A DNA stretch of 64,000 bases from Achromobacter deleyi (GCF_902859705.1 NZ_CADIJO010000005.1:124001-188000), one strand, 5' to 3'; shown: positions 1 through 8,614, counted from the stretch's first letter. Numbers and translations: made by a program. Notes: a model not told the origin generated them from the sequence alone.

Positions 1-69
1 CTTGATGGATCCGCTGCCGCGAACCTTAAAGCGCTTTGCGGCGCTTTTCTTGGTTTTCATCTTGGGCAT
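1..69 (-). CDS. rpmI: 50S ribosomal protein L35, N-terminal 23 codons (runs off the window)
   Basis: Reading leftward from the ATG at 69-67, the 23 codons give a Lys/Arg-rich start (MPKMKTKKSAAKRF, then KVRGSGSIK) that matches ribosomal protein L35 of the large subunit. An AGGG ribosome-binding site sits 7 nt upstream. In most proteobacteria rpmI directly follows infC and precedes rplT. Here the gene upstream on the same strand is comM, and infC lies about 10.5 kb away. The gene must therefore be transcribed from its own promoter in the 70-466 region or by read-through from comM. The rest of the gene lies outside the window. Confidence 0.93.
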   Translation of the reverse strand, partial: MPKMKTKKSAAKRFKVRGSGSIK

Positions 70-466
70 GATGATTCCCTAAACTAAACACTGATTGTTG
101 ATTTACATGACGCGAGGTGCTTGGCGCAAGGCGGTTGGCGGTCTGTCCGCACCCGGCATCGCTGCCTGGGGAACACGCTACCTACACCATTGCGGCAAAA
201 CTTTAGGACCTCTTGCCACTTCTTGGGGGGGTACTGCTTGGGGTACTGCTTGGGGTACTGCTTAGATACTGCTTGGGGTACTACGCTTTTTCCCGCTTTT
301 TCCAAACATTCCAGACAAAAAAGATAGCCTGGATCCGGGAAAGCCTTTGATTATATGGTGATTTCCCAGGTTTTGTCGAGCCGGTTGGCAGGTCGGCGCG
401 GCGCCCTGCCTGCGCCAGGGGGACGGAACCCGTCCGAACAGGCGCTCTAGCACGGGAAACGGGCCA
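70..466. other. Intergenic region between comM and rpmI
   Basis: No convincing gene is visible in these 397 bases. A 73-codon frame on the minus strand only translates the short tandem repeat at 228-285 and has no recognisable protein features. The region should hold the rpmI promoter. A loose -35/-10 pair (TTGCGC and TAAATC on the minus strand, about 50 nt upstream of the ATG) is the only candidate I see, and it is weak. Confidence 0.5.
228..285. repeat. 12-bp tandem repeat (GGGGTACTGCTT)n
   Basis: Three perfect head-to-tail copies of GGGGTACTGCTT occupy 228-263. They are followed by a degenerate 11-base unit (264-274) and a partial unit (275-285). The array lies between comM and rpmI. Copy number in such arrays commonly varies between strains. 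Confidence 0.85.
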
Positions 467-1993
467 TCATACGCCCGGCCGGCGGTACTGCACCGCCTGG
501 GCGACATGGCTGGCGCCCAGCATGTCCTGCCCGTCCAGATCGGCGATCGTCCTGGCCACCCGCAGGGCCCGGTGCATGGCCCGCCCCGACCCCGCCAGGC
601 GACGCATGGCCTGTAAGAGCAGGTCGCGGGCGTCGGCCTGCAGCGGACAGTGGCATTCCAGTTCGGCCCCCGCCAGCCCGGCATTGGGTTTGCCCTGGCG
701 CGCATGCTGGCGCTCGCGGCAGCGCGCCACCCGCTCGCGCACCGGCTCGGACGGCTCGCCCGGCGGCCCCTGCATGCATTCCAGGTCAGAGGGCGGCAAT
801 GCCACATGCAGGTCGATCCGGTCCAGCAAGGGACCGGATATCTTGCCCGTGTAGCGCGCGACCTGGTCGGGCGTGCAGGTGCAGGCCCTGCGCGGATGGC
901 CCCGCCAGCCGCAAGGGCACGGGTTCATCGCCGCTACCAACTGGAACCGCGCGGGAAACTGCGCCGTATGCAGGGCACGGGCGATGATCACCCTGCCCGT
1001 TTCCAGCGGCTCACGCAGCGCTTCCAGCGTACGGCGGCTGAATTCCGGCAATTCGTCCAGGAACAGCACGCCGTGATGCGCCAGGCTGATTTCCCCAGGG
1101 CGCGGCCGACCGCCCCCACCTACCAGGGCCATGGCGGACGCCGAATGGTGCGGCGCCCGGAACGACGGCGTGCCCATCCTGGCATCGGGCACGCCCGCCA
1201 ACGCCGCAATGGCGGCGGCCTCCAGCGCCTGGCGCCGCGTCAGCGGCGGCAACAGGCCGGGCAAGCGCGCGGCCAGCATGCTCTTGCCCGCCCCCGGCGG
1301 CCCGACCATCAGCAAGCTATGGCCGCCCGCCGCGGCAACCTCCAGCGCCCGCCGCGCCCCCGGCTGCCCTCGCACATCGGACAGGCACGGCCCCGGCGGG
1401 GCATCCGGCCACGCCAGCGGAATCGCGTCGGGCAAGCGGCCATGTCCGGCCACATGCGCCGCCACATCCGCCAGGCTGCGGGCCGACAGCACCCGCAGCC
1501 CCTCCACCCACGCCGCCTGTTCGGCGCTACCGGCAGGCAGGATCAAGGTAGCGCCGGGAGATTCCTGCGCCACGCTCAATGCAATGACCAGGGCCGCGGC
1601 AACCGGCACCAGCGCGCCGGTCAGCGACAGTTCCCCCGCCAGCACCACTCCGGCCAGCAACGGGTCGGGCGCAACTCCGGCGTTGCCATCCGATGCTGGC
1701 GCCGCCAATTGGCCCGTCGCCAACAGCAACCCCAACGCAATGGGCAGATCGAAACGGCCGGATTCCTTGGGCAGATCCGCCGGCGACAGATTGACGGTGA
1801 TGCGGCCCGCAGGAAAATTGAAGCCGCTGTTGATGATGGCCGCCCGCACGCGCTCGCGGCTTTCACGCACCTCGGTGTCGGGCAGCCCCACCACGTTGAA
1901 ACTGGGCAGGCCCGGCCCCAGGTGCGTCTCGACCCGCACCGCATGGGCATGCAGGCCGCTGAGGGTACGGCTGGCAATAACGGCAAGGGTCAA
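467..1993 (-). CDS. comM: ComM/YifB-family AAA+ helicase (Mg-chelatase-like ATPase)
   Basis: The 508-residue product has the full ComM layout: an N-terminal Lon-protease-like fold with the family motif VVGLPDTEVRESRERVRAA, then an AAA+ ATPase with Walker A GPPGAGKS near residue 231, and a C-terminal Mg-chelatase helicase part with a Cys cluster (CPCGWRGHPRRACTC, near residue 365). ComM is a hexameric helicase that extends strand exchange during natural transformation. The start is a TTG codon preceded by GGAG six bases upstream, with no better ATG near it. It is single and complete. It lies downstream of ubiK on the same strand, now separated from it by the inserted toxin pair. Confidence 0.92.
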   Translation of the reverse strand: MTLAVIASRTLSGLHAHAVRVETHLGPGLPSFNVVGLPDTEVRESRERVRAAIINSGFNFPAGRITVNLSPADLPKESGRFDLPIALGLLLATGQLAAPASDGNAGVAPDPLLAGVVLAGELSLTGALVPVAAALVIALSVAQESPGATLILPAGSAEQAAWVEGLRVLSARSLADVAAHVAGHGRLPDAIPLAWPDAPPGPCLSDVRGQPGARRALEVAAAGGHSLLMVGPPGAGKSMLAARLPGLLPPLTRRQALEAAAIAALAGVPDARMGTPSFRAPHHSASAMALVGGGGRPRPGEISLAHHGVLFLDELPEFSRRTLEALREPLETGRVIIARALHTAQFPARFQLVAAMNPCPCGWRGHPRRACTCTPDQVARYTGKISGPLLDRIDLHVALPPSDLECMQGPPGEPSEPVRERVARCRERQHARQGKPNAGLAGAELECHCPLQADARDLLLQAMRRLAGSGRAMHRALRVARTIADLDGQDMLGASHVAQAVQYRRPGV

Positions 1994-2027
1994 GGCGGTC
2001 TCCGGTTGCGATCGAAAACCAGTATGC

Positions 2028-2073
2028 CCAAAACAAAAACGGCCGCATCAGCGGCCGTGGCAAAAGTGTCCCT
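2028..2073. repeat. 46-bp direct repeat, copy A (terminator duplicate)
   Basis: These 46 bases are identical to 3632-3677 at 45 of 46 positions (the only difference is T at 2067 versus G at 3671). The core is an ACGGCCGC/GCGGCCGT stem with a 4-base loop. On the minus strand the stem is followed by TTTTTGTTTT, so it is a rho-independent terminator. This copy stands just upstream of comM, and the pair of repeats exactly brackets the antitoxin/RES gene pair. Confidence 0.9.
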
Positions 2074-2132
2074 GGCTGGTGGGGTGCCCGGCCTCGGACG
2101 GAAGACACGTCTTGTCCGGTGCTGTCAGCACA

Positions 2133-2161
2133 TTGGTAAAACTGGGAAAAATGGAAATAAT
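2133..2161 (+). promoter_or_regulatory. Probable sigma-70 promoter of the antitoxin/RES operon
   Basis: TTGGTA (2133-2138) and AATAAT (2156-2161) are separated by 17 bases and lie 30 bp upstream of the antitoxin start. The tract is much more A-rich than its surroundings. Antitoxins of this class often bind and repress their own promoter, but I see no clear inverted repeat operator. Confidence 0.5.
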
Positions 2162-2190
2162 GGAAAAAAAAGCATAAGCTGAAGACTCGG

Positions 2191-2859
2191 ATGCCTGAAG
2201 AGATCACTATGGGACCAATCCTACGGAAGCCACCCACCACAACCGACGACGTCCGGGCTATCGTCAACGGCAGTTATTCAGGCGATCCCCACGAGGTTAT
2301 CAAGCGCATGGCATCCACCCTGGCCAAGGAACTATCGCCCCTGCGGAAATCCGGCCGCACAGACGACCTGCTGCACGTCATCGTGCGGCAGCTAGAAGCC
2401 TGGCTCGTCAACGAAAAAGCTCCTGTCGGCGAAAAGCCCCCCGCTCTACCCGTTGCCCTGTGGTCTCCCGCAGAAGTGCTCGCCCGGCAAAAACTGAGCG
2501 CGTTGACGACCTTGTATCGGTACGACAAGGACGGCAGGCTCTATTGCGTCGTGCCATCGACGAAAAAGAACGGGCGCGCGTTCCCCGCCTGGCAATTCGT
2601 TGAACCCGTTCCCAAGCTTCTGCAAACCGTCATTGCCGCATTGCGAGGGGTCTTGCAGTTCGAAATCCACGCATTTTTCGTGACCGAGCAGGAAGACCTC
2701 AATGCGCTCTCTCCCGCCGAAATGCTGGCGGGACTACCCTTCGAAAATCGCGCAAACATATCGATCGCACAGCAGCGGCTTCTGTCGCTCGCCACCGCGC
2801 AGCGGCTGCAACGCGTCCTTGAACTTGCCAGACAAGCGGGAACAGGCATGCGCGACTAA
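2191..2859 (+). CDS. Xre/MbcA/ParS-type antitoxin of a RES toxin pair
   Basis: The 222-residue protein has a C-terminal segment from about residue 125 (PAWQF, then FFVTEQEDLNALSPAEMLAGLPFE) that resembles the toxin-binding DUF2384/MbcA-ParS domain of antitoxins paired with RES toxins. The N-terminal 120 residues are not recognised and no classical helix-turn-helix is obvious. It precedes the RES gene by 11 bp on the same strand, the usual antitoxin-first order. The start could be the ATG at 2191 or the one at 2209. GC content is slightly below that of the core genes, consistent with acquired DNA. The family call rests on motif resemblance plus context. Confidence 0.7.
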   Translation: MPEEITMGPILRKPPTTTDDVRAIVNGSYSGDPHEVIKRMASTLAKELSPLRKSGRTDDLLHVIVRQLEAWLVNEKAPVGEKPPALPVALWSPAEVLARQKLSALTTLYRYDKDGRLYCVVPSTKKNGRAFPAWQFVEPVPKLLQTVIAALRGVLQFEIHAFFVTEQEDLNALSPAEMLAGLPFENRANISIAQQRLLSLATAQRLQRVLELARQAGTGMRD

Positions 2860-2870
2860 GCCGCCATAGC

Positions 2871-3611
2871 ATGCCAGTCGACTCACAGGGCTCCGATCAA
2901 CCGCCGCCCCATTTGATAGCGCGGGTTCCTTCCATCAAGGCCTTGTATGCTGCACTCAGGCATTCGGCTGCATCACTAGCCGCCCACACGGCGGTGTATC
3001 GCACTGCCGGTGATCCGAAGTATTTGCTCCCCGAGACCTTTCACAACGCCTATCGATTCGGCCCGCCAAGAGAACTGCGCCTGCAGCACGGCGCCCTGCC
3101 TTACGCCTGGTTTTATGTTGCGCTGGACGTGCCTACCGCGATATGGGAAGGCCGCTTTGCTCGAAACGACGCCACTCGCGCAGGTCAGTTCTACCTGGAC
3201 CCGTCTGCCGTAAAGACTGGGGTCGTCGGCCAGATTGCCTTTGGCCGCGACCTGCGCCTCTGGAAACTGGCAGGAGAAGCCTGCGCCAAACTCGGAATCC
3301 AAGACACCATCTCGTCAAGCGATTACGAGGCCTGCCACTGGATTGGCCATCGTCTGCGAAAGGCAATGCTTGACTGCGATTGCGCCTTGATGCCAGACGG
3401 CATCATCTACCAGTCCCGACAAATGCGGGGGCACCAAGCGATTGCACTTCGAAGCGAATTGCTGCCCGAACTACGAACGATCGCCAACGTCCGCCACGAG
3501 CGATTCACGGCGACCGCCGCCTATGCCGCATTAATCGCAGACCCGTTATACGGGCCACCGCCAAATCGGACTGTGCCCATGCTCGCCTTCCCAGGCGCCA
3601 GTCCAAAATAA
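2871..3611 (+). CDS. RES-domain toxin (NAD+-depleting family)
   Basis: The 246-residue protein carries the RES-domain pattern: AYRFGPP near residue 61, WFYVALDVPTAIWEGRF near residue 85 with the conserved Glu, and LWKLAGEACAKLGIQDTISSSDYEACHWIG around residue 125. Characterised RES toxins (Res of Res-Xre pairs, MbcT) degrade cellular NAD+ and stop growth until neutralised by the partner antitoxin. The length is above the usual 160-200 residues because of a roughly 50-residue N-terminal part. The gene is intact, directly follows its antitoxin and lies between two 46-bp direct repeats. Confidence 0.78.
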   Translation: MPVDSQGSDQPPPHLIARVPSIKALYAALRHSAASLAAHTAVYRTAGDPKYLLPETFHNAYRFGPPRELRLQHGALPYAWFYVALDVPTAIWEGRFARNDATRAGQFYLDPSAVKTGVVGQIAFGRDLRLWKLAGEACAKLGIQDTISSSDYEACHWIGHRLRKAMLDCDCALMPDGIIYQSRQMRGHQAIALRSELLPELRTIANVRHERFTATAAYAALIADPLYGPPPNRTVPMLAFPGASPK

Positions 3612-3631
3612 CGGTCGCGAGTCCTTGGACT

Positions 3632-3677
3632 CCAAAACAAAAACGGCCGCATCAGCGGCCGTGGCAAAAGGGTCCCT
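3632..3677 (-). terminator. ubiK terminator = 46-bp direct repeat, copy B
   Basis: On the minus strand this is a strong intrinsic terminator: an 8-bp GC stem (ACGGCCGC/GCGGCCGT), a 4-base loop and a T-rich tail, 9 bp after the ubiK stop. It is the second copy of the 46-bp repeat found at 2028-2073. Its position right behind ubiK suggests it is the ancestral site. Confidence 0.85.
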
Positions 3678-3685
3678 CGGACAGC

Positions 3686-3937
3686 CTACTTGTCCAGGGC
3701 GGACAAGCGGGTTTCCAGTTGCTCGACCGTCGCGGCCAGTTGGTCCACGCGGGCACGGGTGCGCGCCAGCAGGTCGGCCTGGACGTCGAATTCCTCGCGG
3801 GTGACCAGATCCAGCTTCGAGAACGCCTGCGTCATCATGGCGCGCACGTTGCGTTCGACGTCCGCGGCGGGGCTGCGGGCGATCAGGTCGGAAATGTTCT
3901 TCTGGATGTCTTCCATCCATTGGGTGCGATTGTTCAT
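3686..3937 (-). CDS. ubiK: Ubiquinone biosynthesis accessory factor UbiK (BMFP/YqiC family)
   Basis: The 83-residue protein runs from MNNRTQWMEDIQKNISDLIARSP to a C-terminal coiled coil (LLARTRARVDQLAATVEQLETRLSALDK), the BMFP layout. UbiK is a small amphipathic, coiled-coil membrane-fusogenic factor that assists the UbiJ-containing complex of aerobic ubiquinone biosynthesis. The ATG at 3937 with GAGG upstream is chosen over a longer frame that starts at 4000. It ends at an intrinsic terminator. comM lies downstream on the same strand. Confidence 0.85.
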   Translation of the reverse strand: MNNRTQWMEDIQKNISDLIARSPAADVERNVRAMMTQAFSKLDLVTREEFDVQADLLARTRARVDQLAATVEQLETRLSALDK

Positions 3938-4087
3938 AGCGGCCTCACGGTGTTCTTGGTGCCTCAAGTGTAGTGCTTTCCCCGCCCCTGCCGCTGGCAA
4001 AAAAAAGGGCGGGCCGCATGCGGTGACCGCCCATCAAAGCACAGGAGAAAACCGGGCCGCCTTGGGGGCAGCCCCCTACCAACATCG

Positions 4088-4513
4088 TTACGGGCAGCCC
4101 ATCTGTGTCGCGGATTGCGCGAACAGGTCGGCCGACTGCTTGCACTGCGCGGCCAGCTGCGTCTTGTCGCTGATCGTGGCCCACTGCGTCTTGGCGGCGT
4201 CCAGCTGCTGCTTGAAGCTGGCTGCGGCCGGGTTGGAAGCGCCCAGCTTGTCCATGCACGCGCTGACCTTGCTCAGGTAGGCGTCGCACTCCGCGGGCAG
4301 GCCGGCGGTGGCGCCCGCGGCAGGTGCGGGCGTGGTGGTGGCGGGCGGCGTGGTGGCAGCGGGCGGCGTGCCAGGGGTGGTGGTGCTAGGAGCCGGGGTG
4401 GTCGATGCCGCGGGCGGCGCGGCCTTTTCGTCGCTCTTGTTGCAGCCGGCCAGTACGGCCAGCGCGGCAGTCAGCGCCAGCACGCCAAGGGTCTTGCGTT
4501 GGATCGTCATCAT
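4088..4513 (-). CDS. Small Pro/Thr-rich lipoprotein, DUF5339-like
   Basis: The 141-residue product starts with a lipoprotein signal (MMTIQRKTLGVLALTAALAVLAGC) whose lipobox is LAGC, so it should be anchored to a membrane facing the periplasm. A low-complexity Pro/Thr/Ala linker (residues about 32-68) follows. A globular C-terminus then has spaced cysteines (ECDAYLSKVSACMDKL ... LAAQCKQ ... MGCP), a pattern like the DUF5339 family of unknown function. Two adjacent ATGs are possible starts, with AAGGAAAGAGGA upstream. The function is unknown. Confidence 0.75.
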   Translation of the reverse strand: MMTIQRKTLGVLALTAALAVLAGCNKSDEKAAPPAASTTPAPSTTTPGTPPAATTPPATTTPAPAAGATAGLPAECDAYLSKVSACMDKLGASNPAAASFKQQLDAAKTQWATISDKTQLAAQCKQSADLFAQSATQMGCP

Positions 4514-4929
4514 TCCTCTTTCCTTTCTTGCTTTTTGTATGTAAGAGCCGCAACGCCGGAACCCCTTGCTGCGGCCCGATCAAGCCCACCAAGCGTCATG
4601 AGCTGGATTCGATTCTTCTTCAGCCTACCTTTGGCAACAAGCTTATGCGTGTAAACCCTCGTATCACGCCCCGCCCCCTTTTTTGCACCTCTTGCGATTC
4701 GCTTTCAGCCTGCTGAAAAAGAGCGCATCGCCGCGCGAAGCCCGGCCAGCAACGATCCGCGGCCGACCCGAGATTTCGCCCCAAGCCGATGCAGGGATTT
4801 GCAAGCCCTACAAAGCGCAACCCCAGCGGCATCAACTGGCAACAAATGGCGGTAGGGACACATATTCCGTTGCATTCCTCACCATCACGGCGCCATGCAC
4901 CGATTTGAGGCTGACGCACGGTGCATGGC

Positions 4930-4944
4930 GCACTATATTGGTGC
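4930..4944 (+). promoter_or_regulatory. NtrC-binding site upstream of glnK
   Basis: GCACTATATTGGTGC is a near-consensus NtrC dyad (GCAC-N7-GGTGC type). It lies about 70 bp upstream of the sigma-54 promoter, the normal enhancer distance. It predicts activation of glnK-amtB under nitrogen limitation. Confidence 0.75.
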
Positions 4945-4997
4945 AAACAGGCACAACAAACGCGCCTGACCGGGCGCCCTACGGGCACCGCAGCCCA

Positions 4998-5012
4998 TGG
5001 CATGGAATTTGC
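4998..5012 (+). promoter_or_regulatory. Sigma-54 (-24/-12) promoter of glnK-amtB
   Basis: TGGCATGGAATTTGC has the invariant GG (4999-5000) and GC (5011-5012) elements 10 bp apart and matches TGGCAC-N5-TTGC closely. The expected transcription start is about 5024, some 30 nt before the glnK ATG. Confidence 0.8.
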
Positions 5013-5016
5013 TTGA

Positions 5017-5391
<375 letters not shown>

Positions 5392-5422
5392 ACAAATAAG
5401 AAAGACTCATTGGAGCCTGAAA

Positions 5423-6661
5423 ATGGATAAAGCAGATATCTCCTGGTTGCTCGTCTCTACCCTCCTCGTATTGATGATGGCCGTACCCGGTCTGGCGATG
5501 TTCTATGGCGGCCTGGTACGCAGCAAGAATGTGCTGTCGGTGCTGCTGCAAGTGTTGTGCACGTTCGTGCTGGGCCTGGTCCTCTGGTTCATCTACGGTT
5601 ACTCGCTTGCCTTCACGGAAGGCAACGCGTTCTTCGGCGGCCTCTCGCGCGCCTTCTTCTCTGGCATGTTCACCCCGGCCGACGGCAAGTACGCCATGTC
5701 GAATTCGCTGACCGAGCTGCTGTTCGCCTCGTTCCAGGCGACGTTCGCAGGCATCACCTGCGCGCTGATCGTCGGCAGCTTCGCCGAACGCGCCCGCTTC
5801 TCGGCGGTGCTGGTGTTCACGGTGATCTGGTTCACGTTTGCCTACATCCCCATCGCGCACATGGTGTGGTTCGCCTCTGAAACGGCCCCGGGCCTGCTGA
5901 ACGCCAAGGGCGCGCTGGACTTTGCCGGTGGCACCGTGGTGCACATCAATGCCGGCGTGGCCGGCCTGGTGGGCGCCTACGTGGTGGGCAAGCGCGTGGG
6001 CTACGGCCGCGAAGCGATGCAGCCGCACAATCTGCCGATGACGTTCGTGGGCGCCGCCCTGCTGTGGGTGGGCTGGTTCGGCTTCAACGCCGGCTCGGCG
6101 CTGGCCGCCAACGAGAATGCGACGCTGGCCTTCTTCAACACCATGATCGCCACCGCGGGCGCCGTGCTGTCCTGGCTGTTCACCGAATGGGCCATCAAGG
6201 GCAAGCCGTCCATGCTGGGCGCTGCGTCCGGCGCCATCGCCGGCCTGGTGGGCATCACCCCGGCTGCCGGCCTGGTCGGCCCGGTGGGCGCACTGATCAT
6301 CGGCGTGATCGCCGGCATCGTCTGCGTCTGGGGCGTCAACGGCCTGAAGCGCCTGCTGCGTGCCGATGATGCGCTGGATGTGTTCGGCGTACACGGCGTG
6401 GGCGGCATCGTCGGCGCCCTGCTGACGGGCGTGTTCAATGCGCAGGTCCTGGGCGGCCCCGGCCTGGCGGAGCCCGGCATGATCCTGGGCCAGCTGTGGG
6501 TGCAGCTTGAAGGCGTGCTGATCACCATCGTCTGGTCTGGCGTGGTGGCCTGGATTGCCTACAAGATCGCCAACGCCCTGTGCGGCCTGCGCGTGCCGGA
6601 AGACCAGGAACGCGAAGGCCTGGACGTCACCAGCCACGGCGAATCGGCCTATCACAGCTGA
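5423..6661 (+). CDS. amtB: Ammonium transporter AmtB
   Basis: The 412-residue integral membrane protein of the Amt/Mep/Rh family forms trimers and imports ammonium. Hallmarks include DISWLLVSTLLVLMMAVPGLAMFYGGLVRSKN, the conserved FAGGTVVHINAGVAGLVGA around residue 170 and DVFGVHGVGGIVGALLTG near 322, which holds the second pore histidine. No cleavable signal peptide precedes the first membrane segment. It follows glnK by 31 bp and ends at an intrinsic terminator, so it shares the nitrogen-controlled sigma-54 promoter. Confidence 0.95.
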   Translation: MDKADISWLLVSTLLVLMMAVPGLAMFYGGLVRSKNVLSVLLQVLCTFVLGLVLWFIYGYSLAFTEGNAFFGGLSRAFFSGMFTPADGKYAMSNSLTELLFASFQATFAGITCALIVGSFAERARFSAVLVFTVIWFTFAYIPIAHMVWFASETAPGLLNAKGALDFAGGTVVHINAGVAGLVGAYVVGKRVGYGREAMQPHNLPMTFVGAALLWVGWFGFNAGSALAANENATLAFFNTMIATAGAVLSWLFTEWAIKGKPSMLGAASGAIAGLVGITPAAGLVGPVGALIIGVIAGIVCVWGVNGLKRLLRADDALDVFGVHGVGGIVGALLTGVFNAQVLGGPGLAEPGMILGQLWVQLEGVLITIVWSGVVAWIAYKIANALCGLRVPEDQEREGLDVTSHGESAYHS

Positions 6662-6710
6662 TCCCGCCGATGCACATCCCGCCCGCGCCGACAGGCCGGG
6701 CGGCGCTCCC

Positions 6711-6736
6711 AGCCCCCTCTTGCAGGGGGCTTTTTC
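6711..6736 (+). terminator. Terminator of glnK-amtB
   Basis: AGCCCCCT and AGGGGGCT form an 8-bp stem around a short loop, followed by TTTTTC, 50 bp after the amtB stop. Confidence 0.85.
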
Positions 6737-6743
6737 ATGGCCG

Positions 6744-6769
6744 AAAAAAAGCCCGTCACGCGACGGGCT
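6744..6769 (-). terminator. Terminator of the gshB-ptsI operon
   Basis: On the minus strand an AGCCCGTC/GACGGGCT stem with a 4-base loop is followed by seven T residues, 27 bp after the ptsI stop. It sits back to back with the amtB terminator. Confidence 0.88.
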
Positions 6770-6795
6770 TGGGCTGAGCAAGGGTCCGGACGGCC

Positions 6796-8571
6796 TCAGG
6801 CCAGGTCCAGGGTATCCAGGTCCACCGGCAAGGCGCGGTTCAGCGCGCTGGCCACCTTGACCCGCAGCGCGTTGGTGTGGGCGCGCCGGACTTCCCGCTT
6901 CACATCCAGCAATTGCTGCGGATGCATCGAGAATTCGGTCAGCCCCAGGCCCAGCAACAAGCGGGTCATGCGCGAGTCGCCGGCCATTTCGCCGCAGACG
7001 GCCACGGGCTTGCCCGCGCGTTCACCGGCATTGATGGTGTGCGCGACCAGACGCAGCACGGCGGGATGCAGCGGATCGTAAAGCGCGGCAACGTCGTGGT
7101 CGCCGCGGTCAATGGCCAGGGTGTACTGGATCAGGTCGTTCGTGCCGATGGACAGGAAATCCAGCGCCTGGGCAAAGGGTTCGATCGCGATGGCGATCGC
7201 GGGCACTTCGACCATGGCGCCCACTTCCATGTGCGGCGCGTAGGCCTGCCCCCGCGCATCGAGCTCGCGCCGGGCCGATTCGATGGCCGCGCGCGTGGCC
7301 ACGACTTCATGCATGTGCGCGATCATGGGAATCAAGAGGCGCACCGGCCCATGGGCCGACGCCCGCAGGATGGCGCGCAACTGCGTGGCGAACATTTCCG
7401 GACGCGCCAGGCAGTAGCGGATGGCTCGCTGCCCCAGGGCTGGATTGGTGGCCACCGTGGCCTCGCCGTCCAGCGTCTTGTCCGAGCCGATATCCAGCGT
7501 GCGGATGGTGACCGGACGGCCCGCCATCACTTTCACCACCGAGGAATAAGCCTCGTACTGTTCTTCTTCACCCGGCAGGTCAGGTCGGCCCATGAACAGG
7601 AATTCGCTGCGGAACAGGCCGATACCGTGCGCACCCGAGGCCAGCGCCAGCGCGGCTTCTTCGGGCAGTTCGATATTGGCGTGCAGCACGATGTCGATGC
7701 CGTCCAGCGTGACGGAAGGCTCGTCGCGCAGCAAGCTGAGTTCGGCCCGTTCGTCGGCGTAGGCGGCCTGGCGGCGGCGGTATTCCTGCAGGATGCGGTC
7801 CGACGGGTTGACCACCACGGCACCAGCGGCGCCGTCGATGATCAGCATGTCGCCGTCGCGCACCAGCTCGCGCACATTGCCCATGGCCACCACGGCCGGC
7901 ACGCCCATGCTGCGCGCCACGATCGCCGTATGCGAGGTCGGGCCGCCCAGGTCGGTCACGAAGGCGGCAAACCGCCCTCCCCGCAGGCGCAGCATGTCGG
8001 CCGGCGAAATATCGTGCGCCACCACCACCAGTGCGTCGTCGCCGCCCATGTGCGACATATCCGGCAGGATGGCGGAGGTGCCGGACAGCACGTGCAGCAC
8101 CCGTTCGATGACCTGGCGCACGTCGGCGCCGCGTTCGCGCAGGTATTCGTCTTCCATCGCGTCGAACTGCTGGCCCAGGATCTGGCCCTGGGTGGTCAGC
8201 GCCCATTCGGCGTTGTAGTGACGCTCGGCGATCAGGGCCAGGGTCTGCTCGGCCAGCAGCGGGTCGCCCAGCAGCAGGCTATGCACGTTCAGCATGGCGC
8301 CCAGCTCGCGCGGCGCGTCGGCCGGCAAGGTGTCGGCCAACAGCCGCAATTCCTGCTGCGCCGAGTCCAGCGCCTCGGTCAGGCGGCGGCTTTCGGCGGG
8401 GATGTCTTCAGGGGAAATGCGGTAATGCGCGACTTCCAGCGCCGCCGCCCCCATGACCACCGCGCGGCCGATGGCATAACCACGCGCCACGCCCTTGCCG
8501 TACAAACAAATGACGGGGCTGGCAGCGCCAGCCCCGTCATGGACCTGAGCCGCGGCAGCGGCCGCGGACAT
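6796..8571 (-). CDS. ptsI: PTS enzyme I (phosphoenolpyruvate-protein phosphotransferase)
   Basis: The product (about 591 residues from the ATG at 8571) transfers phosphate from PEP to HPr. The swivelling domain carries the phosphohistidine motif GGPTSHTAIVARS, the PEP-binding half has GLFRSEFLFM and IGTNDLIQYTLAIDR, and the catalytic cysteine lies in VAVCGEMAGD. The start is uncertain. No good ribosome-binding site is visible, the frame stays open into ptsH, and a GTG overlapping the ptsH stop is possible. It is the last gene of the gshB-EIIA-ptsH-ptsI operon. No sugar-specific EIIB/EIIC gene is present, so the set is probably regulatory rather than for uptake. Confidence 0.93.
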   Translation of the reverse strand: MSAAAAAAQVHDGAGAASPVICLYGKGVARGYAIGRAVVMGAAALEVAHYRISPEDIPAESRRLTEALDSAQQELRLLADTLPADAPRELGAMLNVHSLLLGDPLLAEQTLALIAERHYNAEWALTTQGQILGQQFDAMEDEYLRERGADVRQVIERVLHVLSGTSAILPDMSHMGGDDALVVVAHDISPADMLRLRGGRFAAFVTDLGGPTSHTAIVARSMGVPAVVAMGNVRELVRDGDMLIIDGAAGAVVVNPSDRILQEYRRRQAAYADERAELSLLRDEPSVTLDGIDIVLHANIELPEEAALALASGAHGIGLFRSEFLFMGRPDLPGEEEQYEAYSSVVKVMAGRPVTIRTLDIGSDKTLDGEATVATNPALGQRAIRYCLARPEMFATQLRAILRASAHGPVRLLIPMIAHMHEVVATRAAIESARRELDARGQAYAPHMEVGAMVEVPAIAIAIEPFAQALDFLSIGTNDLIQYTLAIDRGDHDVAALYDPLHPAVLRLVAHTINAGERAGKPVAVCGEMAGDSRMTRLLLGLGLTEFSMHPQQLLDVKREVRRAHTNALRVKVASALNRALPVDLDTLDLA

Positions 8572-8614
8572 GCCGGCCCGGGCGTTGCCCGGACCGGCGG
8601 ATTCGGAAGCGCTG

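Noticed and set aside
228-285. Possible CRISPR array
   Set aside because: The units are contiguous 12-mers without spacers, and no cas genes are present.
84-305. 73-codon minus-strand frame upstream of rpmI
   Set aside because: It mainly translates the 12-bp tandem repeat (repeated KQYP) and has no domain or credible ribosome-binding site.
650-2182. 510-codon plus-strand frame opposite comM
   Set aside because: Arg/Gln-rich shadow; comM has all family motifs.
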